NCBI GenBank assembly: GCA_019454185.1
Contig: CP075368.1
Location: 3,265,649 to 3,329,648, forward strand
Source of the DNA: Phycisphaeraceae bacterium
GTDB taxonomy: Bacteria > Planctomycetota > Phycisphaerae > Phycisphaerales > UBA1924
Direction of reading: 5' to 3'
DNA length: 64,000 nucleotides
In this document: piece after piece, positions 35,728 to 44,144 of the stretch
How the letters are laid out: each line of letters starts with the position of its first letter
Position numbering within the stretch: position 1 is the first letter of the stretch
Program-made: the position numbers and the translations under genes
The notes under the pieces: model-generated
What the model was told of the DNA's origin: nothing
Seen by the model: the letters and a program-made list of their open reading frames with translations, nothing else
Databases searched by the model: none

Positions 35728-36860
35728 AGATGCACGAGCAGGGAGCGGGCGTGCGCCTGACGCGGCGCGGGGCGATGTCGCGGCTGCTGGCGATCGGCGC
35801 GGGGGGGGCGATCTCGATATCGGGGCTTGCGTCGTGCCGCAGGGCTTCGCCGGAGGGCGAGGTCTCGCTGTATTCGAGCGTTGACGAGCCGCTGCTGCGC
35901 GAGGTGATGGATGTGTACGCGCGTGAGCATTCGGGGCGCGTGCTGGTGGTGGGGGACACGGAGGCGACGAAGACGACGGGGCTGTTGCAGCGGTTGGTCG
36001 CGGAGCGTGCGAACCCGCGGTGCGATGTGTGGTGGTCGAACGAGGCGTTCAGCACGATCGGGCTGGCGAGGCAGGGGATGCTGGAGCCGTTGTCGATCGC
36101 GTCGGAGCTGCGTTCGATCGGGTGGCCTTCGGAGTTGATCGGCGCGGGTGATCAGTGGGTGGGGTTTGCGCAGCGGGCGCGGGTGATCGTGTACAACACG
36201 GCGCGGGTGTCGAGGGACGCGGCTCCGACGTCGCTCTCGGAGTTGCTGCGAGAGGAGTTCCGGGGGCGGGTGGGGATTGCGCGCCCGCAGTTCGGGACGA
36301 CGCGCGGGCACATGGCGGCTTTGGTCGCGGCCCACGGGGGGGAGCGGACGCGGGCGTATCTCGCGGCACTCAAGGGGCATGGCCTGCGCATCTACGACGG
36401 CAACTCGCTGATCGTCCGCGCGGTGGCGCAGGGTGAGATCGATGTCGGCCTGACGGACACGGATGATGTGTTCGCGGGGCAGCGGAACGGGTGGCCGGTG
36501 GAGTTCACGCTTGAGCGTGCGGATGATCCGGCGATCGGCTCGGAGATGATTCCGAGCATCGGCCCGCTGGTGATTCCGAACACGGTGGCGCGGATCAAGA
36601 ACGGTCCGGAGTCCAGGCGTGGAGGCGGCGTGGGGGGGCGTAGCGTGGGGGGGGCGGATGCGCTGGTGGCGTTCCTGCTCTCTGAGAAGCACGAGCGGCT
36701 GTTGGCGGCGAGCGAGGCGCGGAACATCCCGGTGCGTCCGGGGCTGGCTTCGAAGGTGGAGACGGTCTCGATCGCGCGTCCGATGGCGGTGCGGCTTGAG
36801 GATGTCGAGTCGCGGATCGACGAGGCGCTCGCGATCGTTGCGGAGACGCTCGGCGTCTGA
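35724..36860 (+). CDS. Iron-type ABC transporter solute-binding lipoprotein
   Basis: 378 residues from GTG 35724, which overlaps the previous stop; ATG 35730 is an alternative. RLTRRGAMSRLLAIGAGGAI with the lipobox LASC is a Tat-like or Sec lipoprotein signal. The mature part is a family 1 binding protein of the AfuA/FutA ferric-iron type: VSLYSSVDEPLLREVMDVYA, CDVWWSNEAFSTIGLARQGM, and IPSIGPLVIPNTVARIKNGP. A Gly/Arg insert (ESRRGGGVGGRSVGG) interrupts the usual C-lobe. No permease or ATPase gene is adjacent, so it may serve a distant transporter or act as a sensor with the coupled membrane protein. Confidence 0.88.
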   Translation: MKMHEQGAGVRLTRRGAMSRLLAIGAGGAISISGLASCRRASPEGEVSLYSSVDEPLLREVMDVYAREHSGRVLVVGDTEATKTTGLLQRLVAERANPRCDVWWSNEAFSTIGLARQGMLEPLSIASELRSIGWPSELIGAGDQWVGFAQRARVIVYNTARVSRDAAPTSLSELLREEFRGRVGIARPQFGTTRGHMAALVAAHGGERTRAYLAALKGHGLRIYDGNSLIVRAVAQGEIDVGLTDTDDVFAGQRNGWPVEFTLERADDPAIGSEMIPSIGPLVIPNTVARIKNGPESRRGGGVGGRSVGGADALVAFLLSEKHERLLAASEARNIPVRPGLASKVETVSIARPMAVRLEDVESRIDEALAIVAETLGV

Positions 36861-36877
36861 GATGCGTTCGTGCGGCG

Positions 36878-38173
36878 TCACCGGTCGAAACAGATGCGCT
36901 CGAGATGGGCGACCATGGCTTCGGCGCTGAAGCGTGTCTCACAGAGTGTGCGGCCTCGTGCGGCCATGGCGGCGCGCTCGGCGGGGTGGGAGGCCATCCA
37001 GAGGATCGCCTGGCGGAGGGCGTTGCGGTCGCCGAGCGGGAAGAGGAGTCCTGTTGAGTCGGGCTCTCCGACGCGCGCGGGGTCGAGGCATGCTTCGCTT
37101 GTGCCGTCGACATCGGAGGCGACGACGGGAGTGCCGCTGAGGAGGGCCTGGGGGACGGTGCGTGGGAGTCCTTCGCGGTATGAGGGATGGACGAGGGTGT
37201 CCATGGCGCGCATGAGTCCGGGGACGCGATCGGGGGGGACGAGTCCTGTCGCGATGACGCGTCCTTCGAGCCCCATGCCTCGGACGCGGGCGAGGAGGCG
37301 GTCACGCCACCATCCGTCTCCGACCCAGAGGAGGCGCCATGAGGGATTGTCGCGGAGGTCGTTGCCGATGGCGTCGAGGATGTCGTCGTGTCCTTTGTGC
37401 TCGGCGAGGCGAGCGACGGTGCCGATGACGAAGTCGCTCGGGGTGAGCCCGAGGGATGCGCGGACCTCTTCGCGTGTGTGTCCTGGGGAGGCGTGGAGGA
37501 AGGTCTGGGTTTCCATGCCGCTGTAGACGGTGCGGTAGAGCGAGGGTGTGCCGATGCGTCGGGCGAGGAACTCTCTGGTCATGGCGTCGGCGACGGAGAG
37601 GATGGCGTGGCACCGGTGGGCGGCGTGGCGTTCGGCGATGGTGTAGATGTGGTTCTTGGCGCGGACGAGTGCGCGGCGGAGGGGCGTGCCTTCGATGGGC
37701 ATGAACGGCGGGCCGTGGATGGTGTGGATGACGCGGCTCACGCCGGCATCGCGGCGGACCTTCCATGCGGCATCGCGTCCGAGGATGCCCGCCTTGCTGG
37801 AGTGGGTGTGGACGATGTCGGGACGGAGCGTGCGGATGAGCGCGACGAGCTGGCGTCGGCAGCGGGCATCGCGGATGGGGCTGAGCTCGCGGACGAGGTC
37901 GGGGACGATGTGGATGCCGATGGGCGCGGCGGCGTCGCCAGCGGTTCGGACCGGGGAGAGGCCTCCGACGGAGCGGACGCGCTCGGCGCCTTGGGCGCAG
38001 GCGCGGTTGAAGGATTCGACTCGATCGAGCAGGGATCCTTCGGGTCCGTAGATGGGGCCGAAGGCGAGGTGGACGGCGTGGCCGAGCCGGGCCTGTCCCT
38101 CGCAGGAGAGGACGGTGTTCTCTTGTGAGCCGCCGAGGATCAGGCGGGTCGAGATGTGGAGGATGGTCGCCAC
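36878..38173 (-). CDS. Glycosyltransferase family 4
   Basis: 431 residues from GTG 38173, the first start that begins the Rossmann strand ATILHISTRLILGGSQENT. The GT4 signature is complete in the second half: VIGTVARLAEHKGHDDILDA, LLWVGDGWWRDRLL, GLVPPDRVPGLMRAMDTLVHPSYREGLPRTVPQALLSG (read in parts), and the E-x7-E pair around YREGLPRTVPQALL. The N-terminal domain has DIVHTHSSKAGILGRDAAW and TIHGPPF. It would add a sugar to a cell-surface polysaccharide. It diverges from the O-antigen ligase gene across 81 bases, supporting a role in envelope glycans. Confidence 0.93.
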   Translation of the reverse strand: MATILHISTRLILGGSQENTVLSCEGQARLGHAVHLAFGPIYGPEGSLLDRVESFNRACAQGAERVRSVGGLSPVRTAGDAAAPIGIHIVPDLVRELSPIRDARCRRQLVALIRTLRPDIVHTHSSKAGILGRDAAWKVRRDAGVSRVIHTIHGPPFMPIEGTPLRRALVRAKNHIYTIAERHAAHRCHAILSVADAMTREFLARRIGTPSLYRTVYSGMETQTFLHASPGHTREEVRASLGLTPSDFVIGTVARLAEHKGHDDILDAIGNDLRDNPSWRLLWVGDGWWRDRLLARVRGMGLEGRVIATGLVPPDRVPGLMRAMDTLVHPSYREGLPRTVPQALLSGTPVVASDVDGTSEACLDPARVGEPDSTGLLFPLGDRNALRQAILWMASHPAERAAMAARGRTLCETRFSAEAMVAHLERICFDR

Positions 38174-38254
38174 GTGTGAGTGAGAGGGTACCGGGATCGG
38201 GTGTGATGGGCGTGCGGGGTTGCGGGCTCGGGCGATTGGGGAGAGACTGGGCGG

Positions 38255-39676
38255 GTGGAAGTGAAACCGAGCGAACCGAGTGGTGGGAGCGATGGGGCGG
38301 GGATGGGGCGTGTGCGCGCGAGGGTGCTCGGGCTTCTGGCGGGTGTGTACTTGTCGCAGAGCGGCGCGGTGCGGGCGCACGCGATGCAGTTCCGGAAGGA
38401 TGGGCTGGGGCATCGGATTCATACGTGGGTGGCGATGGTGACGCTCGCGGGGATCTGCTCGCGGACGGCAGTGGCGGAGTTTGCGCTGGTGCCACTGGCG
38501 GCGTACTCGGCGGTGCGCGTGCTGAACGTGTGGCGGTGCTGGGTGTACGCGGCGTTGTCGCCGGTGGGTGTGCTGATGCTCGCGCTGGCGGCGTGGGCGT
38601 GGCTCTCGTTGCTGTGGACGCGCGACATCGGGCAGGGGCTCGACGAGGCGTACAACACGAGGTGGGTGCTGCTGCCGGGGATGTTGTGGCCGGTGCTCGA
38701 TCAGCGTCGGAAGCTGATCGGCGCGCTGGCGGTTGGGATGATCCTGGCGAATCTGTCGCAGGTGTGGCACGCGATCGGCGTGCGGCTTGACGTGGAGTGG
38801 ATGCGGTTCCCGCGGATGCCGGATCGCAACAGCGGGTGGTGGCAGCCGGTGGTGGGGGGGGTGATGCTGACGGGCGCGCTTGGGCTGCATCTGCCGGCGG
38901 CGGTGATGGGGAGGGGGAGCGTGCGCGTGATCGGGGCCGTGGGCGCGATCGTGACGCTGCTGGGGATCTTCGCGACGGGGACGCGCGGCGCGATGCTGGC
39001 GAGCGTCGGGCTGGTCGCGATCGTGTGTGCGGTGGCGGCGGTTCGGGGTGTTCGTGCGGGTGGGTTGCGCCGGCGCGGGGCGTGGGTGTCGGTGGGTGTG
39101 GGGCTGGCGGCGGTGGTCGGCGCGGGGGTTGTGATGGGTCCGGGGGTTGTGCGCCGGGTGGAGCAGGCGCGCGTGGATCTGAGCCGCGCGATGGAGGAGA
39201 AGGACTTCTACAGCGACACGGGTGGGCGGCTGTTGATGGGATGGAAGGGGATCGAGGCGGCGCGGGCGCATCCGTGGATGGGGATCGGAGTGGGCGCGTA
39301 CAAGCGGTGGTGCCTGGAGGATCTGGAGCGGCAGGGGATCGATCCGGCGACGCGGAACATCCAGGGGCACGCGCACAACGCGTACATCCATCTTGCCAGT
39401 TCGTTCGGTGTGCCGGCGATGCTGGCGGCGATGGTTGCGGTGGTGGGGGCGATTGTGGGCGGGTTGTGCGTGGGGGGGTTGGGCGTGGGGTCGGAGGGGC
39501 GATGGCGCTGGGTGGACCCCGGGAGTTATGACGCGGGCCCTGCGTGCGCGATCGTGGGGCTGATGCTGGTTGCGATGTTCGATCCGATCGTGTCGAACAT
39601 GCAGACGTGCGCGGTGCTGTGCGCGTTGATGGGGTTGTGTGTCCAACCAAGGCCGGGAGAACGCAGAGGAGGGTGA
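38255..39676 (+). CDS. O-antigen ligase / polymerase-like membrane protein
   Basis: 473 residues from GTG 38255 (ATG 38303 is possible). About 10-12 membrane helices with a large outer loop. The conserved Wzy_C block is present: GIFATGTRGAMLASVGLVAI, then GIEAARAHPWMGIGVGAYKR and the histidine motif HAHNAYIHLASSFGVPAM. The family ligates or polymerises polysaccharide from a lipid carrier on the outer face of the inner membrane. It diverges from the GT4 gene at 38173, fitting surface-glycan assembly. Confidence 0.9.
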   Translation: MEVKPSEPSGGSDGAGMGRVRARVLGLLAGVYLSQSGAVRAHAMQFRKDGLGHRIHTWVAMVTLAGICSRTAVAEFALVPLAAYSAVRVLNVWRCWVYAALSPVGVLMLALAAWAWLSLLWTRDIGQGLDEAYNTRWVLLPGMLWPVLDQRRKLIGALAVGMILANLSQVWHAIGVRLDVEWMRFPRMPDRNSGWWQPVVGGVMLTGALGLHLPAAVMGRGSVRVIGAVGAIVTLLGIFATGTRGAMLASVGLVAIVCAVAAVRGVRAGGLRRRGAWVSVGVGLAAVVGAGVVMGPGVVRRVEQARVDLSRAMEEKDFYSDTGGRLLMGWKGIEAARAHPWMGIGVGAYKRWCLEDLERQGIDPATRNIQGHAHNAYIHLASSFGVPAMLAAMVAVVGAIVGGLCVGGLGVGSEGRWRWVDPGSYDAGPACAIVGLMLVAMFDPIVSNMQTCAVLCALMGLCVQPRPGERRGG

Positions 39677-39724
39677 AGTGGCCGGATGCGGCGATGGGCA
39701 ATAGGCAAGAGGTGATGGGCGGGG

Positions 39725-40027
39725 TTATTCGTCGCCACCGATTGATTTGGGGCCGCCCTTTCCGGCGACGCGTTCCATGTAGCCCTTGCCCTTGCGTTCG
39801 TACTTGGTGAAGCCGAGGCGTTCGAGGTTCTTGTTGGAGAGTTTGCCCTTGGACTTCATCTCGGACCAGTTGCCTGCGATCATGGGTGCCTGGGGGACGC
39901 GGCGGACGGGCTCGCCGGTCTCTGGGTGCTTCTTGAGGGCGTCTTCCTTGATGGACTGGACGATCTCGAAGGTCTTGCCGGTGCCTTCGCCCTTTTTGGT
40001 CAGGATCTCGTAGACGTAGGTGGGCAT
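39725..40027 (-). CDS. FmdB-family small protein lacking the zinc cysteines
   Basis: 100 residues, ATG 40027. The opening MPTYVYEILTKKGEGTGKTF, then EIVQSIKEDALKKHPETGEP and VRRVPQAP follow the FmdB zinc-ribbon pattern (MPTYEYxCxxCG...FE..QS...L..CPxCG..VRR) position by position, but all four cysteines are replaced. The C-terminal 50 residues are basic and glycine rich (NKNLERLGFTKYERKGKGYM). FmdB proteins are thought to be regulators; this version cannot bind zinc in that way. Stands alone between the O-antigen ligase gene and the prepilin locus. Confidence 0.75.
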   Translation of the reverse strand: MPTYVYEILTKKGEGTGKTFEIVQSIKEDALKKHPETGEPVRRVPQAPMIAGNWSEMKSKGKLSNKNLERLGFTKYERKGKGYMERVAGKGGPKSIGGDE

Positions 40028-40114
40028 GTGGGATGGTATGGGGCGAGAGTGAGTGGAGACGCGTTGCGGCGCACGATCGAGTTGAGCGCGAGTGCCGGGC
40101 GTGTGGGCGGACGA

Positions 40115-40753
40115 TCAGAACCTGCGTCGGTATTGGTGGATCCAGCCGACGCTGCCATCGAAGAACACTGCGTTCGTGCCGTACATCTCTGGAGGCGAGT
40201 TGGGATGGAACCCATCGGCATCGCTGAAAAGTCGCAGTCCCGGGGGTGGGGAGTGCTCGTATCGCCGTGTCGCCTCGATCGCCAGATCGGGATCGACGCG
40301 ACGATCGGGCCAGCGCTCCAGATAGGCGCCGACGTCGTAGTCGTAACTGAACCCGTATCGCGTGCCGAAGCGATCATCAGAAGGGCACATGAGGGGAGAT
40401 CGGCGTGGGTATCGGTCTCCGTCGGGTGTTGAGAAGCCCCCGGTCCAGTCGCGCAGGACATCGTTCAGGAGATCGCCCCTCAGCGCGCGGAGCCGCTCGT
40501 CCGGCCGGGATGCGTGCAGACTCGGCTCAACCGGGAGAATGCCGCGGCTCTCCTGGTCCATGTACATCCTGACCGCGAGTCCGAGTTCGCGAAGGTTCGT
40601 GAGGCAGACGGCTCGGCGGGCCGATTCACGGGCACCGGCGATGGTCGTGAGCGCGAGTGAGGTGAGGAGCATGATGATGGAGAGCGAGATCATCGCCTCG
40701 ACGAGGGTGAACCCAGGGGCGGACCGCGCGGATTCTCTCGCGCTCGGATTCAT
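40115..40753 (-). CDS. Prepilin-like (type IV pilin/pseudopilin) protein
   Basis: 212 residues, ATG 40753. The class III signal is short and classic: RSAPGFTLVEAMISLSIIML, with cleavage after Gly14 and Glu at +5. The C-terminal part ends with DADGFHPNSPPEMYGTNAVF and FDGSVGWI, the H...FFDGSV pattern of planctomycete pseudopilins. It would be cut by prepilin peptidase and assembled into or beside a type II secretion or pilus machine. The start overlaps the stop of the preceding gene by 4 bases. Downstream partner of the Cys-rich peptide at 41537. Confidence 0.88.
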   Translation of the reverse strand: MNPSARESARSAPGFTLVEAMISLSIIMLLTSLALTTIAGARESARRAVCLTNLRELGLAVRMYMDQESRGILPVEPSLHASRPDERLRALRGDLLNDVLRDWTGGFSTPDGDRYPRRSPLMCPSDDRFGTRYGFSYDYDVGAYLERWPDRRVDPDLAIEATRRYEHSPPPGLRLFSDADGFHPNSPPEMYGTNAVFFDGSVGWIHQYRRRF

Positions 40754-41397
40754 GGAGTTCCTTGGCGCCGCCCGTCAGACTGGAGCGGCGCAGCCGGTGT
40801 GGGCTGCGGCTCGCCTGGCAGGGTGATCATCTTGGCGTGCTCCGCGACCTCGGGATGCTCGTCTCGCCTGAGCGCACGGATGGAGGATGCGACCTGTGGG
40901 TTGTTGAGCATTCCCGCCTTTATCGCGGCGTTCATCGCGGCTCTTCGCAGTCGCCAATCGGGGCTGTCGAGCGCGTCAGATACGGCCTGTTCGAGGGTCG
41001 CGCGAGAATCCGGCGCGAATCGTCCTGTCGCGAGTCGATCCGCCACATACGCGAGCGCCCAGCGGCTGACGACGATGTCGTCGAACCCGTGCACGGTCTC
41101 GTAGTAGAGAAGTGCCTCGTCGGGGGCGATCTTGTTCCTGGGTTCGAGTTCGTCGCGCAGGTGGGCAAGGCGGACCTCTGCCTCGGTCAGTTGAACGCCG
41201 ATGTCGGTTCCCTGTGGTTCTGAGCCGCAGTTCCCGCAGCCGGAGCCGGAGGAAGTGGCGGCGGTGCTCTGGAGCGCGGGGAGCGGGTGGCGATGTGGGC
41301 GAACGGTTGTGTTCCAGATGCTCATGGCCAGCGTCGCGGCGGAGACAACGAGCGCGATTGCCGCGAGTGCGACTCCGAAGCGTGTGCCGCCTTTCAT
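40750..41397 (-). CDS. Membrane-anchored protein with HEAT-like region
   Basis: 215 residues from ATG 41397, with GGAGG 6 bases upstream. One N-terminal membrane helix (FGVALAAIALVVSAATLAM) leaves most of the protein outside the cytoplasm. A CGNCG motif sits soon after it (SGSGCGNCGSEPQG), a possible metal or disulfide site. The C-terminal 100 residues are helical with HEAT-like pattern (SPDWRLRRAAMNAAIKAGML, RALRRDEHPEVAEHAKM). It is the middle gene of a three-gene operon, between the Cys-rich peptide and the prepilin. A -10-like TATCAT lies at 41433-41428. Function unknown. Confidence 0.75.
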   Translation of the reverse strand: MKGGTRFGVALAAIALVVSAATLAMSIWNTTVRPHRHPLPALQSTAATSSGSGCGNCGSEPQGTDIGVQLTEAEVRLAHLRDELEPRNKIAPDEALLYYETVHGFDDIVVSRWALAYVADRLATGRFAPDSRATLEQAVSDALDSPDWRLRRAAMNAAIKAGMLNNPQVASSIRALRRDEHPEVAEHAKMITLPGEPQPTPAAPLQSDGRRQGTP

Positions 41398-41536
41398 GCA
41401 GATTCCTCCGCTTTTCAATCTTCATGTATGATAACAAAACACGCCTTTCGGTACAGCACATACCGTAGAAAGGCACTACGAGAACGCTCGCAGCGGCCGG
41501 TTGCGCACGCGAGATGCTCGTCGCTCATCGTAAGGA

Positions 41537-41770
41537 TCAGGGATTTGAGGGCGGATCTGCCGGACGGGTATCGCACCAGTTCTGGCAGCCGACTTTGTCC
41601 GTGCAGTTGTTGTTGCAGCATGTGTAGCAAGCCACGGTGCCCTGACTCTTTGCGGATTTGCAGTTCTTATCACCGCAGTCAGCACCAGTTTCCATGGTTA
41701 CAGCGAAAGCAACCGATGAGAAAAGCACTGACACGATACCCGCGACTTTGGTCAGCCCATCACGCTTCAT
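41537..41770 (-). CDS. Small exported Cys-rich peptide
   Basis: 77 residues, ATG 41770, with GGGAG 6 bases upstream. A signal peptide (LTKVAGIVSVLFSSVAFA) is followed by about 50 residues with eight cysteines, clustered as CYTCCNNNC and GCQNWC, and a Pro/Asp/Ser tail. Disulfide-bonded exported peptide is the natural reading; a metal-binding or bacteriocin-like role cannot be excluded. It is the first gene of the locus 41770-40115 and lies behind the C10 promoter at 41810-41835. Compare the 134-residue protein at 22018, which also has eight cysteines after the signal. Confidence 0.78.
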   Translation of the reverse strand: MKRDGLTKVAGIVSVLFSSVAFAVTMETGADCGDKNCKSAKSQGTVACYTCCNNNCTDKVGCQNWCDTRPADPPSNP

Positions 41771-41809
41771 AGCAGATCTCCCTTTACATGGTGTGATGAT
41801 ACAGACGCC

Positions 41810-41835
41810 ATGATAACGGGGGGGGGGCGTGTCAA
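41810..41835 (-). promoter_or_regulatory. Promoter with C10 tract between -35 and -10
   Basis: On the minus strand TTGACA (41835-41830) is followed by CG, ten C, GT, then TATCAT (41815-41810) and GG. Both boxes are strong, but the spacer is 14 bases; three more C would make the ideal 17. Homopolymers in this position cause on/off switching by slippage in other bacteria (the opc and porA promoters of Neisseria). Start of transcription would be about 33 bases before the ATG at 41770. Confidence 0.65.
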
Positions 41836-41876
41836 CACCCATATTACTGGCATCGCCGGGCGTCCTGTTGTCCGTA

Positions 41877-42233
41877 TCACATGTGCTGCGCGCCGAAGAT
41901 GCGTCCGGTGCTGGGGTCTTGCAGGGCCCAGTTCTGTGTGCGGCAGAGGCGCATGAGGACGGGCCAGGCGATGTCTTCTTCGACGACGGTGATGAGGGCC
42001 TGGTTGACGAGGTCCTGGCCGCTGGGGAGTTCGACGAGGATGCCGGGTCCGTGGAGGATCTCGGTGCCGAGGGACTTCTTGGTGCCGCCGTCGGGTGCGG
42101 TGTTGAAGCGTGCGAGTGTGGCGCGGATGTCCTTTGCGGTTCCGAGCGAGGGCGCGGCGTGTGTGGGGGTGTTGGAGCCGGTTGCGCCGTTCTCGGGTGC
42201 GGGAACCAGTACGAGTAGTCGCTTTGACGCCAC
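41877..42233 (-). CDS. Small hypothetical protein
   Basis: 118 residues from GTG 42233, with GAGGA 5 bases upstream. It begins VASKRLLVLVPAPENGATGS and ends with a helical part (LVNQALITVVEEDIAWPVLM, then RLCRTQNWALQDPSTGRIF). No signal peptide or membrane helix. The pattern of a hydrophobic strand then a helical C terminus suggests a small cytoplasmic alpha/beta protein. I do not recognise a family. It lies 55 bases after the CheY-like gene on the same strand, so the two may be cotranscribed. Confidence 0.6.
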   Translation of the reverse strand: MASKRLLVLVPAPENGATGSNTPTHAAPSLGTAKDIRATLARFNTAPDGGTKKSLGTEILHGPGILVELPSGQDLVNQALITVVEEDIAWPVLMRLCRTQNWALQDPSTGRIFGAQHM

Positions 42234-42288
42234 GTTGTCCTCACGGGGTCTGGGTTGGGGCGATCGCGCGGGGGCGAGCCATTGAGGT

Positions 42289-42690
42289 TCAGACGCGCTG
42301 CTCGTCGGCGCGTCGCTTGAGGAGTTCGACCGCCTTGTCGAGGAGGCGTTCGAGGGGGAAGGGCTTGAGCAGGTATCCGTCAACGCCGAGTGTCTCGGCG
42401 TAGGCCTGGTGGCGTTTGCCGGAGTTGGCGGTGACCATGATGACCATGGGGCTGTCGCCCCGTCCTTTGATGCGTTCGAGGACGAGGAAGCCGGAGCGGC
42501 TGGGGAGCATCATGTCGAGCACGACGAGGTCGGGCTTGTGTTCGAGGCAGAGCTCGACGCCCTCGTTGCCGTCCATGGCGGTCATGGTGAGCGCGCCCTC
42601 TGACTCGAGGGCGGCTTCGATGGATTCGAGGACATCGGGATCGTCGTCGACGATCAGGATTCGGGCGTTCTCGAGGCGTGGTGCCGACAT
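42289..42690 (-). CDS. Single-domain response regulator (CheY-like)
   Basis: 133 residues, ATG 42690. Complete receiver domain: acidic cluster VDDDPDVLESI, phospho-acceptor Asp in LVVLDMMLPSRSGF, switch Thr in IMVTANSG, and Lys in YLLKPFPLERLL. No output domain, so it acts by protein contact or in a phosphorelay. No kinase gene is adjacent; the nearest is the HDOD-kinase at 3185. Followed by the small gene at 41877. Confidence 0.93.
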   Translation of the reverse strand: MSAPRLENARILIVDDDPDVLESIEAALESEGALTMTAMDGNEGVELCLEHKPDLVVLDMMLPSRSGFLVLERIKGRGDSPMVIMVTANSGKRHQAYAETLGVDGYLLKPFPLERLLDKAVELLKRRADEQRV

Positions 42691-42844
42691 CGTTCCTCTC
42701 CGTCATTCCCCGTGGGTTCGTCTCCGGGGTCGGTTGGCCCCATCGCCTGCGATCGGCTGATGGTACGGCGGTTTCGGGGGGCGAGGGGGCAGGAGGTGCT
42801 GTGTAGGGGAGCGTGGTGTGTGTGGTGGGGGTGGGGGGGCGGAG

Positions 42845-43996
42845 TCAGAACCGTTTCTGTTCCGAGGTGCGGAGGATCTGGCGATCGCGATCGGAGCGAT
42901 CAACGACGGACTGGACGTCGGCATCGCTCATCCACGGGAGGGCGGCGATCTTTCGGCGGAGCGAGTCGGGGAAGGGTTTGTCGTTGCGTTCGTGGGGGGG
43001 GCGGCTCTTCCAGATGCGGTGCATCCAGAGGTATTGCTCGGGGGCCCAGCGGACGGTCTGTTCGATGGCGCGTCGGTAGCGCGCGGTGATGTAGTAGAGG
43101 GGATCTTCGGTGTGCTTCCAGGTGTCGGGGCCGAAGACGTCGGAGATGCGAACCTCGTAGCGGAGTCCGTCGCGGCTGAACCACGCCTCGCCTCCGAGCT
43201 GCGTGCCGTCGTGGGCCGGGGTGGGAGGATCGAGGTCGGTGGCGTTGTGGGCTGGCGGATCGCGGCGGGTGCGGATGCACGAGCCGACGACGATCGTTGC
43301 GTCGGTGTGGATGGCGAGGAGTCCGATGGACTTGTAGGTGCTGGCGAGTCGGCCGAAGTAGGGGACGAAGATGCCTCGGTCGCCTGCGTTCTGGTCGGCG
43401 ACGAAGCCGACGGGCGCACCTGCGGTGATGGTGTCTCCGAGGGAGTTCATGGCTCCGAACTTGTCGACGAGGACGAGGCCTCGTCGCCCGCGCACGTCGC
43501 GGACCCACTGGTCGAGGGGTTTCATGTCGAGGGGGCGGTAGACGGCGTGCATGGGGAAGCCGAGGAGCGCCATGATGTAGCCGAGTGCTTCCCAGTTGCC
43601 GCAGTGCCCGCAGAGGAGGAGGGTTGGTCTTCCTGAGACGAGGTCGCGGATGGCTCCGAAGACACCGTCGATGCGTGCGTGCCTGACCCATGCGTCTTCG
43701 GAGAGGAGGCGCGGGGTGTAGAGGACCTCGACGGCGAGTTCGAAGAGGTGCTGGTAGGCGTGGATGGCGATGCGTTCGCGTCGTTCGGGTGCGGCATCGG
43801 GGAACGCCTGTTCGAGGTTCTCGATGGCGCGTCGGAGGCGTTTGCGGTTTGAGGGGAGTCGGGCGAAGCCGGACCCGATGGCGCGTGCAACGCCCATGGC
43901 GTTGGATGCGCCCGCGACGAGCGGGAGCGACGTGGCGGCACGCATGGCGTAGTAGAGCGGAATGTGGAGGGCCTGGGGCGGCCCTTTCTTTCCCAT
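42845..43996 (-). CDS. LpxL/HtrB-type lipid A acyltransferase family protein
   Basis: 383 residues from ATG 43996. The H-x4-E active-site motif is HCGNWE (His131, Glu136), followed by GYIMALLGFPMHAVYRPLD and FVADQNAGDRGIFVPYFGR, which are the conserved blocks of the family. It would add a secondary acyl chain to lipid A or a similar glycolipid at the inner face of the membrane. The N-terminal 40 residues are amphipathic. Found in planctomycetes that keep lipid A; supports an LPS-type outer membrane here. A strong terminator of the gene upstream lies about 90 bases before its start. Confidence 0.88.
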   Translation of the reverse strand: MGKKGPPQALHIPLYYAMRAATSLPLVAGASNAMGVARAIGSGFARLPSNRKRLRRAIENLEQAFPDAAPERRERIAIHAYQHLFELAVEVLYTPRLLSEDAWVRHARIDGVFGAIRDLVSGRPTLLLCGHCGNWEALGYIMALLGFPMHAVYRPLDMKPLDQWVRDVRGRRGLVLVDKFGAMNSLGDTITAGAPVGFVADQNAGDRGIFVPYFGRLASTYKSIGLLAIHTDATIVVGSCIRTRRDPPAHNATDLDPPTPAHDGTQLGGEAWFSRDGLRYEVRISDVFGPDTWKHTEDPLYYITARYRRAIEQTVRWAPEQYLWMHRIWKSRPPHERNDKPFPDSLRRKIAALPWMSDADVQSVVDRSDRDRQILRTSEQKRF

Positions 43997-44088
43997 GCGG
44001 GTTTCTCGCGCGGGTTCGGTCGCGCTGCTTCGGCGAGTGTATGGTCGGGAAGACGGGGCGATCGGGTGGGGCGACTGGGGGAAAGAAA

Positions 44089-44110
44089 GGACCCCGATTG
44101 CTCGGGGTCC
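44089..44110 (-). terminator. Intrinsic terminator after the coiled-coil gene
   Basis: GGACCCCGA (44089-44097), TTGC, TCGGGGTCC (44102-44110): perfect 9-bp stem, 4-base loop. On the minus strand it is followed by TTTCTTTCCCC and lies 35 bases after the stop of the gene at 44145. Confidence 0.8.
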
Positions 44111-44144
44111 GCGTGGGGATCGTGGTGGTGATGGAGGGAAGCTT

